Source of the DNA: Sulfurimonas sp.
GTDB taxonomy: Bacteria; Campylobacterota; Campylobacteria; Campylobacterales; Sulfurimonadaceae
NCBI GenBank assembly: GCA_026988245.1
Contig: JALSLR010000063.1
Coordinates: forward strand, 1 to 47,172
Direction of reading: 5' to 3'
Length of the DNA stretch: 47,172 nt
Translations under genes and position numbers: made by a program
The notes under the pieces: model-generated
What the model was told of the DNA's origin: nothing
Databases searched by the model: none
Seen by the model: only the letters and a program-made list of their open reading frames with translations
In this document: positions 26,810 through 36,330 of the stretch, one piece after another
Layout of the letters: each line of letters begins with the position of its first letter
Position numbering within the stretch: the first letter of the stretch is position 1

Positions 26810-28089
26810 TTGTTTAACTCTACTTTCGTAATCTTTTGTAAAAGTTCAAAAAAATTAGGAAAAGATGTATTGATACAATCTAAGTCAGTCACTTGCATTC
26901 CACACCTTAAGCCTGCGATGATAAAACTCATCGCTATACGATGATCACCATCACTATCTACAATTGCAGATTTTAAAATACCACCAGTTACTGTATAACC
27001 ATCTTGATATTCAGTTGTTGTGATACCACACGCATTGAGTCCATCCACAACAGTTGATATTCTGTCAGACTCTTTGACCCGTAACTCCTCAGCATTTTTA
27101 ACTACACTCACACCATCTGCACATGCAAACGCAATACTAAGTGCTGGAAGTTCATCTATAAGCCAAGAGATATTATCTTCTATGGTTATCGCTCGTAGAG
27201 GGGCATATTCTACATGAATGTTTCCTATAGGCTCATATTTATCATCTGTAAGTTCATACCGAATAATTGCACCCATACGCTCTAAGGCTTTAAAAGCTTC
27301 TATTCGTGTTTCATTGAGAGTTACACCCTCTAATACTATCTTAGCATCAGGAGTAATAGCAGTAGCTACTGCAAAGAAAAATGCAGAAGAAGGATCAGCT
27401 GGAATTCTAATATTAAGAGGGGACAAAAGTTGTTTCATAGGGGTTATAGTAGTTTTTAAGCCATCAACTTTAATATCCGCACCCATCCCTTTTAACATTC
27501 TTTCAGTATGATCACGAGAAAGTTCTGGTTCAGTATACGTACACACACCATCAGCACGTAGAGCTGCTAGTATCATACAAGACTTGACCTGTGCTGAAGC
27601 TATTTTAGATTGATAATTAAAAGCTTTTAAGGAGGAACCTCTGATGCTAAGAGGTGCTAAATTTGCATCATCTCTTCCATCAAATATTGCACCAATATCA
27701 CGCAAAGGCATTGTCACTCTCTTCATGGGACGCGAACGAAGATATTTATCTCCAGTTAAAACGAAATGTCCCTTTGCAGAGGAGAGTAAGCCACAAAAAA
27801 GTCTCATACCGGTTCCAGAATTTCCACAATCAAGTATCTCAAATGGCTCTTTTATTCCATCAGAAGATATTTTTATAGTCTCTCCATCATCATAAACTTT
27901 TGCACCAAGGTTTTTTACAATTTTTAAAGAGTTAAGTGTATCTTCTGCTCGTAAAAAATTCTTAATTTCACTTGTACCATTAGCAAGCATAGAAAACATT
28001 ACACTTCGATGTGAAATAGACTTGTCTGGTGCAATTGTAGCTATACTAAGAGAAAAACCTTGTGCTACATCTACCTTAACATTACTCAT
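26806..28089 (-). CDS. aroA: 3-phosphoshikimate 1-carboxyvinyltransferase (EPSP synthase)
   Basis: Joins shikimate 3-phosphate and phosphoenolpyruvate in the shikimate pathway. 427 residues in a two-domain repeat. PDKSISHRSVMFS (21-33) holds the conserved Lys-Ser. GNSGTGMRLFCGLL, SAQVKSCMILAAL, PADPSSAFFFAVA and LRVKESDRI are the known substrate-binding stretches. GDHRIAMSF lies near the end. GNSGTGMRL, with Gly at the position that is Ala in some tolerant enzymes, matches common bacterial forms; I make no resistance claim. It overlaps ispH by 4 bases and follows pheT after 2 bases. Confidence 0.97.
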   Translation of the reverse strand: MSNVKVDVAQGFSLSIATIAPDKSISHRSVMFSMLANGTSEIKNFLRAEDTLNSLKIVKNLGAKVYDDGETIKISSDGIKEPFEILDCGNSGTGMRLFCGLLSSAKGHFVLTGDKYLRSRPMKRVTMPLRDIGAIFDGRDDANLAPLSIRGSSLKAFNYQSKIASAQVKSCMILAALRADGVCTYTEPELSRDHTERMLKGMGADIKVDGLKTTITPMKQLLSPLNIRIPADPSSAFFFAVATAITPDAKIVLEGVTLNETRIEAFKALERMGAIIRYELTDDKYEPIGNIHVEYAPLRAITIEDNISWLIDELPALSIAFACADGVSVVKNAEELRVKESDRISTVVDGLNACGITTTEYQDGYTVTGGILKSAIVDSDGDHRIAMSFIIAGLRCGMQVTDLDCINTSFPNFFELLQKITKVELNK

Positions 28090-28091
28090 AG

Positions 28092-30431
28092 TTATCTAAG
28101 ACCTATCTCTAACTTAGATTTTAAAGCTTCTAAAACTGTTTCCATAGATGAAGTTATGTCTTCTTCTTCTAAAGTTCTATCATCTCTTTGAAGTGTAAAA
28201 CGGATAGTCAAACTCATGGCATCACCTAAAGACTCATCACTATACATATCAACTGCATCAAACGCTATAATTTCATTTGTTTTAGCAGTCTCAATGACAG
28301 ATTTAACACTAGAATATTTCATGGACTTTGGCATTATGATGCTAAGATCTCTTTGCGAAGTTTGATATTTTGAAGTTTTCACTGCCGTTTTTAACTCAGT
28401 TGATAGTTTATCAAATGAAAGCTCACACAAAAAAGTAGTATCTAAATCATAATCAGTTTCTACATTTGGATGGACTCGAAAAAGTTCGCCAATCACTTCT
28501 CCATTTAAAATCACATTTGCACATTGATACTTGTGTGATAAGGAGTGAGATGTTTCAAATGCCTCTAATTCAAAAGAACCTATAATATCCGTTACTTTTT
28601 GAACAAAATAGGCAAAATCAATCTTTGCTGGCTTTCCAGAGTTTGCTAAAGAATATTTTGTTTGAAACCCACTAAAAAGCATAGACATTTTTACACTTTC
28701 TGTACGTTCCTTATCAAAAACAGAACCAATTTCAAATAACTTGATAGATGAATAACCATTCTTCGCATTCGCAGATGCCGCCTTTAACATTCCAGTTAAA
28801 AGTGTTGGTCTCAAGGTATCTAGCGTATTGACAATGGGATTCAGTAACTCTTTTTGTGACACTAAAATTTCAAAGCCGTAACTATCTAATACTTTTTTCT
28901 CATCAAATACAAAGTGAAGAGATTCAAAAAATCCGCTATTGGCTGCTTTATGTCTATATGTTTTACGTTTTTTATACCAAAAGTAGTCATCTTCTAAACG
29001 ATTTTCTTCTTTTAATTCAAATGGTTTTGAAGGGATGTTATCTATACCTACTAGCCGAACTATCTCTTCAACTATATCTTGCTTGTTCTTAATATCATGG
29101 CGATACCTTGGTACCGATATAACATAAGAATCACCTTGAGACTTCGAAGTGTCAAAACCTAAATTTTTAAGTAGTTTAGTAATCTCTGATTTATCAACAC
29201 TAAAGCCTATAATTGCATCTATTTCATCTTTAGAAATTGTAACAATTGAGTTTTCATAATTATCACAAAGTTCTATAACTCCACCATAAATGTCTGATTC
29301 TGAATTCATCTCTATCATTTTCATACAATAATCAAGACCTTGATTTAATTCAGGTTCACTTCCACGTGATGTTTTGTAATAAAGTGGTCCTGACTTTATT
29401 TTAGATTCTTGCATCTGCTTAGATATAATTTCTGGAGGGATATAGCTCGCTTCAATTAGGACTATTCCAGTATCAATTTTTGCTAAAGAATCATCTTCTT
29501 GAATAATTCCTACAGTAGATGCTTTTTTCTTATCAGTGGTATAGATACATGCAAAATTATTTTCACATTCAGCTAAATCTATTTTAGCCATACTCTCTTT
29601 ATCACATTGAAAAAAACTATGTTCATAAGCCCTTAAAATAACTCCACTGCTATGTGTAGCATAAAGCATTAAAGCAAGGATACAAGACTCTCTTGTTTCC
29701 TCTATTTGAGATAATCTAAGTTTAATAACTAAAGGAAGTACTAAGTTATTTAAATCAACTGCCTTATACCGAAGATTTACATGATAGTCTTTATCGTGAG
29801 AAAGGTTTAATATGCGACCTATTCCAACACGTTTATCTTCATTTGTATTAATAACTACATCTTTTAATGGACGATTAAATGCTGCACTTAGATCACGAGC
29901 AACTCCGCGTATACTTAAGCAGTCTCCACGATTTGCAGTCAACTCTATTTCTATTAAGTCATCACTAAAAAGAGGATGCTTGTTTACTTCATCCCCGAGC
30001 TTTACATTTTGAACAGATTCATCTATTTCTATAATTCCATCCATAAAATCTGGTAACCCTATTTCAGATGCTGAACATATCATACCTTCAGACTCTACAC
30101 CACGAAGCTTAACCGGCTTAATAGTTAAACCACTAGGCATTTGAGCACCTATTGTTGCAACAACTACTTGCAAGCCTTCTCTTACATTCGAAGCTCCACA
30201 AACAATTTGACGGATGCTTGTTCCGATATCTACTTTACATACATTCAGCTTATCAGCATCCGGATGCTTTTCACACTCAAGGACTTTTCCAAAAATTATC
30301 TTCTTGGGGACAGCATATGTTAAAAGTCTATCTACTTCTAACCCAATAGAATTAAAAGTTTTACACAATGTATCTGTAGCAATATCTTCTAAATCAATCC
30401 ACTCATTTAACCAACTTCTAGTAACTATCAT
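28092..30431 (-). CDS. pheT: Phenylalanyl-tRNA synthetase beta subunit
   Basis: Forms the alpha2-beta2 enzyme that charges tRNA-Phe. 779 residues. It has an N-terminal tRNA-binding EMAP-like domain (about 40-150) with [20 protein letters not shown], then the B3/B4 editing region with [20 protein letters not shown]5 domain follows, and a catalytic-like core with LFEIGSVF. The C-terminal ferredoxin-fold anticodon-binding domain (about 690-779) has [18 protein letters not shown] and [19 protein letters not shown]. Its ATG overlaps the pheS stop (ATGA). Confidence 0.97.
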   Translation of the reverse strand: MIVTRSWLNEWIDLEDIATDTLCKTFNSIGLEVDRLLTYAVPKKIIFGKVLECEKHPDADKLNVCKVDIGTSIRQIVCGASNVREGLQVVVATIGAQMPSGLTIKPVKLRGVESEGMICSASEIGLPDFMDGIIEIDESVQNVKLGDEVNKHPLFSDDLIEIELTANRGDCLSIRGVARDLSAAFNRPLKDVVINTNEDKRVGIGRILNLSHDKDYHVNLRYKAVDLNNLVLPLVIKLRLSQIEETRESCILALMLYATHSSGVILRAYEHSFFQCDKESMAKIDLAECENNFACIYTTDKKKASTVGIIQEDDSLAKIDTGIVLIEASYIPPEIISKQMQESKIKSGPLYYKTSRGSEPELNQGLDYCMKMIEMNSESDIYGGVIELCDNYENSIVTISKDEIDAIIGFSVDKSEITKLLKNLGFDTSKSQGDSYVISVPRYRHDIKNKQDIVEEIVRLVGIDNIPSKPFELKEENRLEDDYFWYKKRKTYRHKAANSGFFESLHFVFDEKKVLDSYGFEILVSQKELLNPIVNTLDTLRPTLLTGMLKAASANAKNGYSSIKLFEIGSVFDKERTESVKMSMLFSGFQTKYSLANSGKPAKIDFAYFVQKVTDIIGSFELEAFETSHSLSHKYQCANVILNGEVIGELFRVHPNVETDYDLDTTFLCELSFDKLSTELKTAVKTSKYQTSQRDLSIIMPKSMKYSSVKSVIETAKTNEIIAFDAVDMYSDESLGDAMSLTIRFTLQRDDRTLEEEDITSSMETVLEALKSKLEIGLR

Positions 30432-31429
30432 CTAAATTGCTCCAATAGCTTTATATCACCCTCAAACAAAGAGCGTAAATCACCTATTTGGTGTATGAGC
30501 ATAGCAAAACGCTCTACTCCTAGACCAAAGGCATATCCACTTACATTTTCATATTTTACCGCTTCAAAAACGTTTGGATCGACGATACCACAACCTAAAA
30601 CTTCAAGCCAACCAGTATGTGAACATACACGACAACCATCACCTTTACAAAATACACATGAGATATCAGCCTCTGCTGATGGCTCTGTAAAAGGGAAAAA
30701 AGATGGGCGAAATCGCACCTCTACTTCTCCAAACATAAACTTTAAAAAATCTTCAAGTATAAACTTTAAATTTGCAAAAGACACCTTCCCTTTTTCATCC
30801 ACTAAAAGTCCCTCTATCTGATGAAACATAGGAGTATGCGTTATATCGTAGTCACGACGGAATACTGCTCCAGGAGCTATCATACGAATAGGAGGTTTTT
30901 GTGCCATCATGGTTCTTATCTGAACAGGAGAAGTATGTGTACGAAGAAGCATCTCATCTTTAAAATAAAATGTATCTTGCATATCTCTAGCTGGATGGTA
31001 TTTTGGAAGGTTAAGTGCTTCAAAATTATTAAAATCATCTTCTACCATACCACCAGTTTTCACTGCAAAATTCAAGGCTGCAAAATACTCAACTATTCTA
31101 TCCATCGTTTCCATCACAGGATGCAATGCACCTGCTTCACTTGAGGTGCTATACAAAGAAACATCTAGACCCTCTGCTTGCATTGCTAATTCTAGCTCTT
31201 GTGTTTGTAGCTCAGTTTTTTTAACGCTAAGCTCATTCATTAGTGCACTTTTATGAGTATTTAACTCTTTTGCTATCTTTGATTTGTCTTCATTTGATGC
31301 TGTTTTCATCTTAGCAAACTCTGTTGCTAAGACTCCTTTTTTACCAAATATAGAGATTCTTATCTCTTCAATTGCGTCAACGTTAGTAGCGTTGTTTATC
31401 GCATCATACCACTCTTTCAATAGTCTCAC
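30428..31429 (-). CDS. pheS: Phenylalanyl-tRNA synthetase alpha subunit
   Basis: Catalytic subunit of PheRS. 333 residues. An N-terminal coiled coil (about 1-85) is followed by the class II core. [19 protein letters not shown] is motif 1, the [15 protein letters not shown] and [10 protein letters not shown] stretches lie around motif 2, and [18 protein letters not shown] is motif 3. A CxxC cluster, [13 protein letters not shown], sits in the middle, as in many bacterial PheS. The chosen start is GTG at 31427-31429; a TTG three codons later with GGTGAG just upstream is an alternative. A TATAAT (31454-31459, minus) lies upstream, so it probably opens the long operon running to serA. Confidence 0.96.
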   Translation of the reverse strand: MRLLKEWYDAINNATNVDAIEEIRISIFGKKGVLATEFAKMKTASNEDKSKIAKELNTHKSALMNELSVKKTELQTQELELAMQAEGLDVSLYSTSSEAGALHPVMETMDRIVEYFAALNFAVKTGGMVEDDFNNFEALNLPKYHPARDMQDTFYFKDEMLLRTHTSPVQIRTMMAQKPPIRMIAPGAVFRRDYDITHTPMFHQIEGLLVDEKGKVSFANLKFILEDFLKFMFGEVEVRFRPSFFPFTEPSAEADISCVFCKGDGCRVCSHTGWLEVLGCGIVDPNVFEAVKYENVSGYAFGLGVERFAMLIHQIGDLRSLFEGDIKLLEQFR

Positions 31430-31453
31430 CCGTATGTTATAAATTTTAAAAGG

Positions 31454-31459
31454 ATTATA
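31454..31459 (-). promoter_or_regulatory. Candidate -10 element of the pheS operon
   Basis: A perfect TATAAT on the minus strand, 24 bases upstream of the pheS GTG, in the divergent gap with the HIT gene. Confidence 0.5.
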
Positions 31460-31499
31460 TCTAAATATATTTACAAACAGCTTTGTTTATCATTTTATA

Positions 31500-31508
31500 T
31501 GATACAAT
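31500..31508 (+). promoter_or_regulatory. Candidate extended -10 for the HIT gene
   Basis: TGATACAAT (TG, one base, TACAAT) lies 47 bases upstream of the HIT ATG. Overlapping AT-rich sequence makes this a tentative call. Confidence 0.3.
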
Positions 31509-31555
31509 TATATACGTAAGAGTATTAAATAATTTCACCTATCAAAGGAAAAAAT

Positions 31556-31912
31556 ATGTGTTTGTTTTGTAAAATAATAAATGGAGAAATTCCATCAAAT
31601 AAAGAGCTTGAAGATGATAACTTTCTCGCCTTCCATGATATAAATCCTAAAGCTCCTGTTCATATCTTAGTCATTCCAAAAAAACATATTGAGAGTTTCA
31701 ACGATGTGAACGCAAAAACTATGGCTAGCGCTACACCATTTATACAAAAATTAGTAAAAAAACTAAATATTGACAAAAGTGGATACCGAGTTATTACAAA
31801 TATTGGGGACAATGGAGGGCAAGAAGTGAAACACTTGCACTTTCATGTTCTGGGTGGGAGTAAACTAAAATGGGGACATTTTACAGACTCTGATCCAAAG
31901 GGTAGTTTTTAA
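31556..31912 (+). CDS. hinT: HIT-family nucleotide hydrolase (HinT-like)
   Basis: A small cytosolic protein of 118 residues of the histidine-triad superfamily, whose HinT members hydrolyse purine nucleoside phosphoramidates. The N-terminal CLFCKIINGEIPS with two cysteines and FHDINPKAPVHILVIPKKH are typical. The triad HLHFHVL has H93, H95 and H97, and the C-terminus ends GGSKLKWGHF. AAAGGA lies 7 bases before the ATG. It is divergent from pheS, the same neighbour as in Campylobacter. Confidence 0.93.
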   Translation: MCLFCKIINGEIPSNKELEDDNFLAFHDINPKAPVHILVIPKKHIESFNDVNAKTMASATPFIQKLVKKLNIDKSGYRVITNIGDNGGQEVKHLHFHVLGGSKLKWGHFTDSDPKGSF

Positions 31913-31932
31913 CTACTCTTTAGTCAAGATTA

Positions 31933-32046
31933 TTAAAAAAAACCTCTACTATTTTCTCCCCATCTTCTAGTCTTGTTCGCAGAAATTTCATATGCCATTA
32001 TCACTAAAATACTACTTGATACTAATACTATTGCCATCTCTATCAT
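31933..32046 (-). CDS. Very small membrane protein (37 residues)
   Basis: A 37-codon gene starting MIEMAIVLVSSSILVIMAYE: a single hydrophobic helix followed by a basic, glycine-rich tail (NKTRRWGENSRGFF). The open frame extends upstream to 32130, but AAGGA lies exactly 7 bases before the ATG at 32044-32046, and the upstream part would have to cross a palindromic regulatory-looking site. I therefore take the short form. No family is recognised. It ends 20 bases from the convergent HIT gene stop. Confidence 0.55.
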   Translation of the reverse strand: MIEMAIVLVSSSILVIMAYEISANKTRRWGENSRGFF

Positions 32047-32098
32047 AATTAAATCCTTATTTTTATTTATGATAGAGTATATTAAGAATAAATGTAGA

Positions 32099-32130
32099 AA
32101 ATATGTCAAATTGACATATTTATGTGTCAA
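32099..32130. promoter_or_regulatory. Palindromic operator candidate with three TTGACA/TGTCAA half-sites
   Basis: Two 11-base arms (AAATATGTCAA at 32099-32109 and TTGACATATTT at 32111-32121) form a perfect inverted repeat around one central base. A third half-site, TGTCAA (32125-32130), makes a second inverted pair with TTGACA (32111-32116) at an 8-base spacing. The block lies between the argH stop (32135) and the small membrane gene start (32046). On the minus strand TTGACA is also a -35 consensus. A regulator site for the small gene is the simplest reading. Confidence 0.5.
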
Positions 32131-32134
32131 TTAA

Positions 32135-33514
32135 CTATCCCTTTAAAAAATCTTTAAAAAATTTCAACTGTTCTATTGTTCTAATAGTAGCAGTTCCACC
32201 AGCTGACTTTCTTGCATTCATAGAATTACGAAGAACCAAGAATTCCATTACATCTTCATTAATTCTTGCATCAATTTTTTTAAGTTCACTAAAATCAATT
32301 GAACTTAAATCAATATTCAATTCTTCACTTTTTGCTACTGCATGTCCTGTAATAAAATGCGCTTCACGAAATGGAATATTACATTTTTCAACTAAATAAT
32401 CAGCTAAATCTGTAGCAGCTAGATGACCTACTGCACATGCTGCTTCCATGTTATCTGCTTTTACATCCATCGTTTTAATAGCTTCAGCTAATATTTCTAA
32501 AGAAATTTCAGCAGTTTTCACTGCATCAAACACACCCTCTTTATCTTCTTGGGTATCCTTATTATATGCAAGTGGTAAACCTTTCATCACAGTTAAGAGT
32601 CCCATCAATGAGCCATATACTCTGCCAGTTTTTCCACGTAGTAATTCTGGAACATCTGGGTTTTTCTTTTGTGGCATGATAGAACTACCCGTTGAATACT
32701 CATCACTTAACTCAACAAAACCAAATTCATATGATGACCACATAACTAATTCTTCACTTAAACGAGAAATATGCATCATCATGGTAGATATATTAAATAA
32801 AATCTCTAAAGCAAAATCTCTATCACTTACTGTATCTAAACAGTTTGTTGATACACTATCAAAACCTAAAAGCGTTGCTGTCATATCTCTATCGAGATTA
32901 TGAGGTGTCCCTGCAAGTGCAGCACAACCTAGCGGTGAAATATTATTTCTTTTATAAGAATCTTCAAACCGAGCTATATCACGCTTGAACATAGCTAAAT
33001 ATGCACCAAGATGAAAACCAAAGTTTGTAGGTTGTGCATGTTGCAAGTGAGTCATCCCAGGGATTAAAGTTTCTGTATGCTTGCTTGCTACAACTAACAC
33101 CTCATGCATGAGATTCTTAAGAGCATCAACAATTTGCAAATTCTTCTTTAATGTCCAACGGCGAAAATCAACAGCAACTTGATCATTTCTACTTCTACCT
33201 GTGTGCAGCTTCTTTCCTGCATCCCCAATAAGAGCTGTGAGACGTTTTTCAATGCCCATATGAAGATCTTCATCTGCAATATTCCATTCAAACGTACCCT
33301 CTTCTATCTCTTGCTTGACAGTATTAAGACCATTAATAATATCTTTTAATTCTTCAGTAGTTAAAATAGCTTGCTTAGCAAGCATAGAAGCATGCGCTAA
33401 AGAACCTTCTATATCTTCTATATAAAGCTCTCTATCATACATAATTGACGCATTAAATTCATCTAAAAGACTTGAAGCATTCGCACTAAAACGACCAGAC
33501 CACATTTTTGACAT
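32135..33514 (-). CDS. argH: Argininosuccinate lyase
   Basis: Splits argininosuccinate into arginine and fumarate in arginine synthesis. 459 residues, usual length. It belongs to the fumarase/aspartase superfamily, with the signature [12 protein letters not shown] (about 275-286), catalytic-loop serines within it, an early [11 protein letters not shown] start, [15 protein letters not shown] and [16 protein letters not shown]. The C-terminal domain ends with [19 protein letters not shown]. It appears to be transcribed alone. argB of the same pathway is at 42735 in another cluster. Confidence 0.97.
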   Translation of the reverse strand: MSKMWSGRFSANASSLLDEFNASIMYDRELYIEDIEGSLAHASMLAKQAILTTEELKDIINGLNTVKQEIEEGTFEWNIADEDLHMGIEKRLTALIGDAGKKLHTGRSRNDQVAVDFRRWTLKKNLQIVDALKNLMHEVLVVASKHTETLIPGMTHLQHAQPTNFGFHLGAYLAMFKRDIARFEDSYKRNNISPLGCAALAGTPHNLDRDMTATLLGFDSVSTNCLDTVSDRDFALEILFNISTMMMHISRLSEELVMWSSYEFGFVELSDEYSTGSSIMPQKKNPDVPELLRGKTGRVYGSLMGLLTVMKGLPLAYNKDTQEDKEGVFDAVKTAEISLEILAEAIKTMDVKADNMEAACAVGHLAATDLADYLVEKCNIPFREAHFITGHAVAKSEELNIDLSSIDFSELKKIDARINEDVMEFLVLRNSMNARKSAGGTATIRTIEQLKFFKDFLKG

Positions 33515-33595
33515 AGAATTTTCCTTATTAAATAATAATTAAAGTTTGGTATTTTAGCTAAATAAGGTTAAATAGGAGTTTATAAAAGAGAGTGA

Positions 33596-33949
33596 TTAAT
33601 TACAAGCAGGGACGTTACCACTATCTTTTGCATATTCTATTACGAATTGTTTTAAGTGTCTAACTTTCTTTTTAAATTTTTTACTTGTAAAATATTTTTT
33701 ATATTTTTTATATTTTTTATGTTCTTTAAATTTTATTGATTTAAGATGAACACTAGAAAGTTTTTTCCCTTTCTTTTTCATATATTTTTTCCAAGTACGT
33801 TTCTTCATTGATGAAACAAAGGCTTCACCATCTATATGGCATTTCATGCATACTTTACTAAACTCCCTTTGACCTTTATATAAGGCGGCTTGAGAAGGTA
33901 TAGCTATAAATAAAACAAGTAACATAAATATAAAAATTATTTTTTTCAT
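33596..33949 (-). CDS. Lysine-rich periplasmic monohaem cytochrome c-like protein
   Basis: A 117-residue exported protein. The signal peptide is about residues 1-21 (ending PSQAA). The haem site is CMKCH (C34, C37, H38) soon after the mature start. The rest is extremely basic, with about a third lysine in the second half and repeated KKYKKYKK-type stretches. Methionine and histidine residues that could be the distal ligand follow, but none is clearly assigned. A second cysteine-containing end, NVPACN, closes the protein. The charge suggests electron transfer with an acidic partner or association with polyanions; this is inference. A palindrome sits at its promoter. Confidence 0.75.
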   Translation of the reverse strand: MKKIIFIFMLLVLFIAIPSQAALYKGQREFSKVCMKCHIDGEAFVSSMKKRTWKKYMKKKGKKLSSVHLKSIKFKEHKKYKKYKKYFTSKKFKKKVRHLKQFVIEYAKDSGNVPACN

Positions 33950-33963
33950 TAAGAACCTTAAAC

Positions 33964-33989
33964 TTTACTAATCATATTACATTAGTAAA
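33964..33989. promoter_or_regulatory. Palindrome at the cytochrome promoter (operator candidate)
   Basis: TTTACTAAT (33964-33972) and ATTAGTAAA (33981-33989) form a perfect 9-base inverted repeat with an 8-base spacer. It starts one base downstream of a minus-strand TATAAT (33991-33996), so it covers the expected transcription start and leader of the cytochrome gene. A repressor site or leader hairpin are both possible. Confidence 0.5.
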
Positions 33990-33990
33990 T

Positions 33991-33996
33991 ATTATA
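33991..33996 (-). promoter_or_regulatory. Candidate -10 element of the cytochrome gene
   Basis: A perfect TATAAT on the minus strand, 41 bases upstream of the ATG and immediately next to the palindrome. Confidence 0.5.
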
Positions 33997-34042
33997 TTTA
34001 GCTTATACATCACGAAATTTTGTTACATTTGAATGATGTTAT

Positions 34043-35857
34043 TTATAATTGATACCTTTTATATATAGATTCATCTAAATCCCAAATACCACGGTTCTTT
34101 AAGGACTCTACAATGTGAGGGGTACATTCAACATCATCAGGCCACTCTCTGTCAAAATTATCTAATGCATTTTTATTGGTTGCGTCAATACCAACCATGA
34201 GGCCTGACACAAAAATATCACGCTGTGCATCTATGTTATTTGATACACGCCAAAGAGTCATATAGGAGTTTTCTATATCATTATTTTCAGCATCAATAAA
34301 TATAACTATGCGAATATTTGTACTTAAATTTATAATATTATCAAAACACTTTTTAAGATTTTTAGTTTTATTTATACTAATAACTGTAATAGGATTCTTC
34401 GTTCTTCTCATAAACTGATGCAGATCTTGTACCTCAGGGATAAGCTCTTTTACATATGTAAGTAATTCTTTATCACCAAGTAGATGTGGAGCTTCTACTT
34501 TATGAGCTATAGTAGCATCTATACCCAATTTTCCACCAACTAAGCTTTCAGGGGAGGAGTGATCTAAAGCATCTAAAATTCCTTCAGAAATGAACATAGA
34601 CTTAGGAGAGAATCGATTAAGGATATATGTAGTTAAGGCCTCATAGTTTTCTAACCTTGGAGCAAATTCATCTAAAAAAATTGCATGTTTCACAAAGCTC
34701 ATCTGTCCTACACCCCAAAAGGCATGCATAAACTGTTTTGCATGACCCTTATAAAGAGGTTTCATTTTCGCTAAGATAAGATTATGAAAACCAGCATTTT
34801 CTGGCATATGATAGTCTATTAAATCAGGCGTCGTAGTTTTTAGTAAAGGAAAAAATATCTTTCCAGTAGCCCAACCCATATACTTATCTTCTAAAGGTGG
34901 TTTTCCAACTACTGTAGCTAAAAATGCACGCTCTTTTTTCATAGTTATTGCACTTACATTCATATAAGGGTATGGCTCTTTTAAAGTATAGTATCCAGTG
35001 TGATCACCAAAGGGACCCTCTGTTTTTAAAGTTTGGGTTTCTACCCATCCTTCGATTACATAATCAACATCTTGAGGAATATACAAAGGCGTAGTAAGAG
35101 ATTTTACCAATCTCGCTGGTTTTTTAGTAATTAAACCATACATTAACAGTTCATTTACTCCATATGGGAGGGGAGCTGTTGCACACCAAGTATAGAGTGG
35201 ATTACCACCAATCGCTATAGATACTGGCATTTTTTTACCAGCTTTTTGATACTGATCAAAAAAGTGAGAAGAGTCTTTATGCACTTGCCAGTGCATACCT
35301 AAAGTATTTTTATCATAAACTTGAAGTCTATACATACCAAGATTTACCATCTCGCCATCAAAACTTTGAGTATAAACCTGTCCCATAGTTATGAAAGGAC
35401 CACCATCTTGTTCCCATGTAGTTAATACTGGCAATTTGTAAAGGTCTACATCCTCATCTAAATATTTAACTTGTTGACATTCACCCTCCCCTTTTAAACG
35501 CTTAGGAAAAATATTTTTCAAAGAAAACAACTCTTTTGCCATTGATATTTTTTCACCAAAGCCTGATGGTGGTTTCATATGAAGAAGTTTAGTAATCTCT
35601 TCAGAGATAGATTCTATTGTGCGGCCAAAAAGTATTTCACATCTTTTATAAGAGGAAAAAACATTCATTACAATTGGCTCTTCAAATTTAGTTCCAGATT
35701 TTCTATCAACTACATTTGTAAAAACAAGCGCATAACCCCCATCTTTTTTCTTCACTTCAGCATAGGCTAAATGAGGAATTTCAAGATATATATCTAGTTC
35801 ATCATCAATAAATCTTACTTCATTATATTTTTCTAATAATTGAATAGTTTTTTTCAT
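34043..35857 (-). CDS. ubiD: UbiD-family decarboxylase (menaquinone biosynthesis)
   Basis: A prenylated-FMN-dependent decarboxylase, 604 residues. The family core is visible: WQVHKDSSHFF, PLPYGVNELLMYGLI, VDYVIEGWVETQTLKTEGPFGDHTGYYT (about 260-295, with the catalytic Glu/Asp region), and GKPPLEDKYMGWATG. The length fits the longer UbiD-like proteins of organisms that use the futalosine route to menaquinone, which Campylobacterota do; the assignment to that pathway is inference. hemC is nearby, as in Campylobacter. An extended -10 lies in the 46-base gap before its start, so it can be transcribed independently of the upstream operon. Confidence 0.88.
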   Translation of the reverse strand: MKKTIQLLEKYNEVRFIDDELDIYLEIPHLAYAEVKKKDGGYALVFTNVVDRKSGTKFEEPIVMNVFSSYKRCEILFGRTIESISEEITKLLHMKPPSGFGEKISMAKELFSLKNIFPKRLKGEGECQQVKYLDEDVDLYKLPVLTTWEQDGGPFITMGQVYTQSFDGEMVNLGMYRLQVYDKNTLGMHWQVHKDSSHFFDQYQKAGKKMPVSIAIGGNPLYTWCATAPLPYGVNELLMYGLITKKPARLVKSLTTPLYIPQDVDYVIEGWVETQTLKTEGPFGDHTGYYTLKEPYPYMNVSAITMKKERAFLATVVGKPPLEDKYMGWATGKIFFPLLKTTTPDLIDYHMPENAGFHNLILAKMKPLYKGHAKQFMHAFWGVGQMSFVKHAIFLDEFAPRLENYEALTTYILNRFSPKSMFISEGILDALDHSSPESLVGGKLGIDATIAHKVEAPHLLGDKELLTYVKELIPEVQDLHQFMRRTKNPITVISINKTKNLKKCFDNIINLSTNIRIVIFIDAENNDIENSYMTLWRVSNNIDAQRDIFVSGLMVGIDATNKNALDNFDREWPDDVECTPHIVESLKNRGIWDLDESIYKRYQL

Positions 35858-35890
35858 ATATTTTAATTTTTCCTGTTTATGTGATAAAAG

Positions 35891-35899
35891 ATTATAGCA
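35891..35899 (-). promoter_or_regulatory. Extended -10 element for ubiD
   Basis: On the minus strand TGCTATAAT lies 33 bases before the ubiD ATG, in the gap after the 138-residue gene. Confidence 0.5.
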
Positions 35900-35903
35900 T
35901 ATA

Positions 35904-36320
35904 CTATACTAGTATATTACTAAACCTTAGCAGTGCCTCTATCTGTTTTTTTTCTAACACTTCTAAGATAACTTCTACAAGCGACTTAAAGTCATAATTT
36001 GCTTCTTGTTTATCTAAACGAATTTCATCATATTCATCTTTTAGGTTTATATTATCCGGCTCTTTCAATATTTGTTTTTTTAAATCTGCTTGTTTCGTTG
36101 CAAACTCTTTGTCTAAGTCTAGTAATGCTAAGTAGGAGAAACGCAATGCTTCTAATAGATCTTTTTGTTTTGCATCAAGGTCTAATTCTATCTCTTCAAA
36201 TATAAGATTATGTAAAACTTTTGGAATATTAAACGGTACCGGCAATGAAAGAGTATTTTTATGGTTAAGAGCATGATGAAAAGTTGATCCTGCAGAAGAG
36301 TTACCAAAACCAGCTATCAT
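35904..36320 (-). CDS. Uncharacterised helical protein between hemC and ubiD
   Basis: A 138-residue cytosolic protein. The first ~30 residues are Gly/Ser/His-rich (GFGNSSAGSTFHHALNHKN), and the rest is charged and helical with likely coiled-coil stretches (FATKQADLKKQILKEPDNINLKDEYDE). There is no cysteine, signal peptide or known motif. The ATG is 10 bases after the hemC stop, so it is in the hemC operon. It is not part of the classic Campylobacter hemC-ubiD arrangement as I know it. A role in haem or quinone metabolism is only guilt by location. Confidence 0.6.
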   Translation of the reverse strand: MIAGFGNSSAGSTFHHALNHKNTLSLPVPFNIPKVLHNLIFEEIELDLDAKQKDLLEALRFSYLALLDLDKEFATKQADLKKQILKEPDNINLKDEYDEIRLDKQEANYDFKSLVEVILEVLEKKQIEALLRFSNILV

Positions 36321-36330
36321 TTAACCCACC

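Noticed and set aside
32047-32130. Upstream extension of the 37-residue membrane gene to a 65-residue protein starting MTHKYVN
   Set aside because: The ribosome-binding site is at the inner ATG, and the extension is made of the palindromic half-site region, so it is more likely regulatory DNA.
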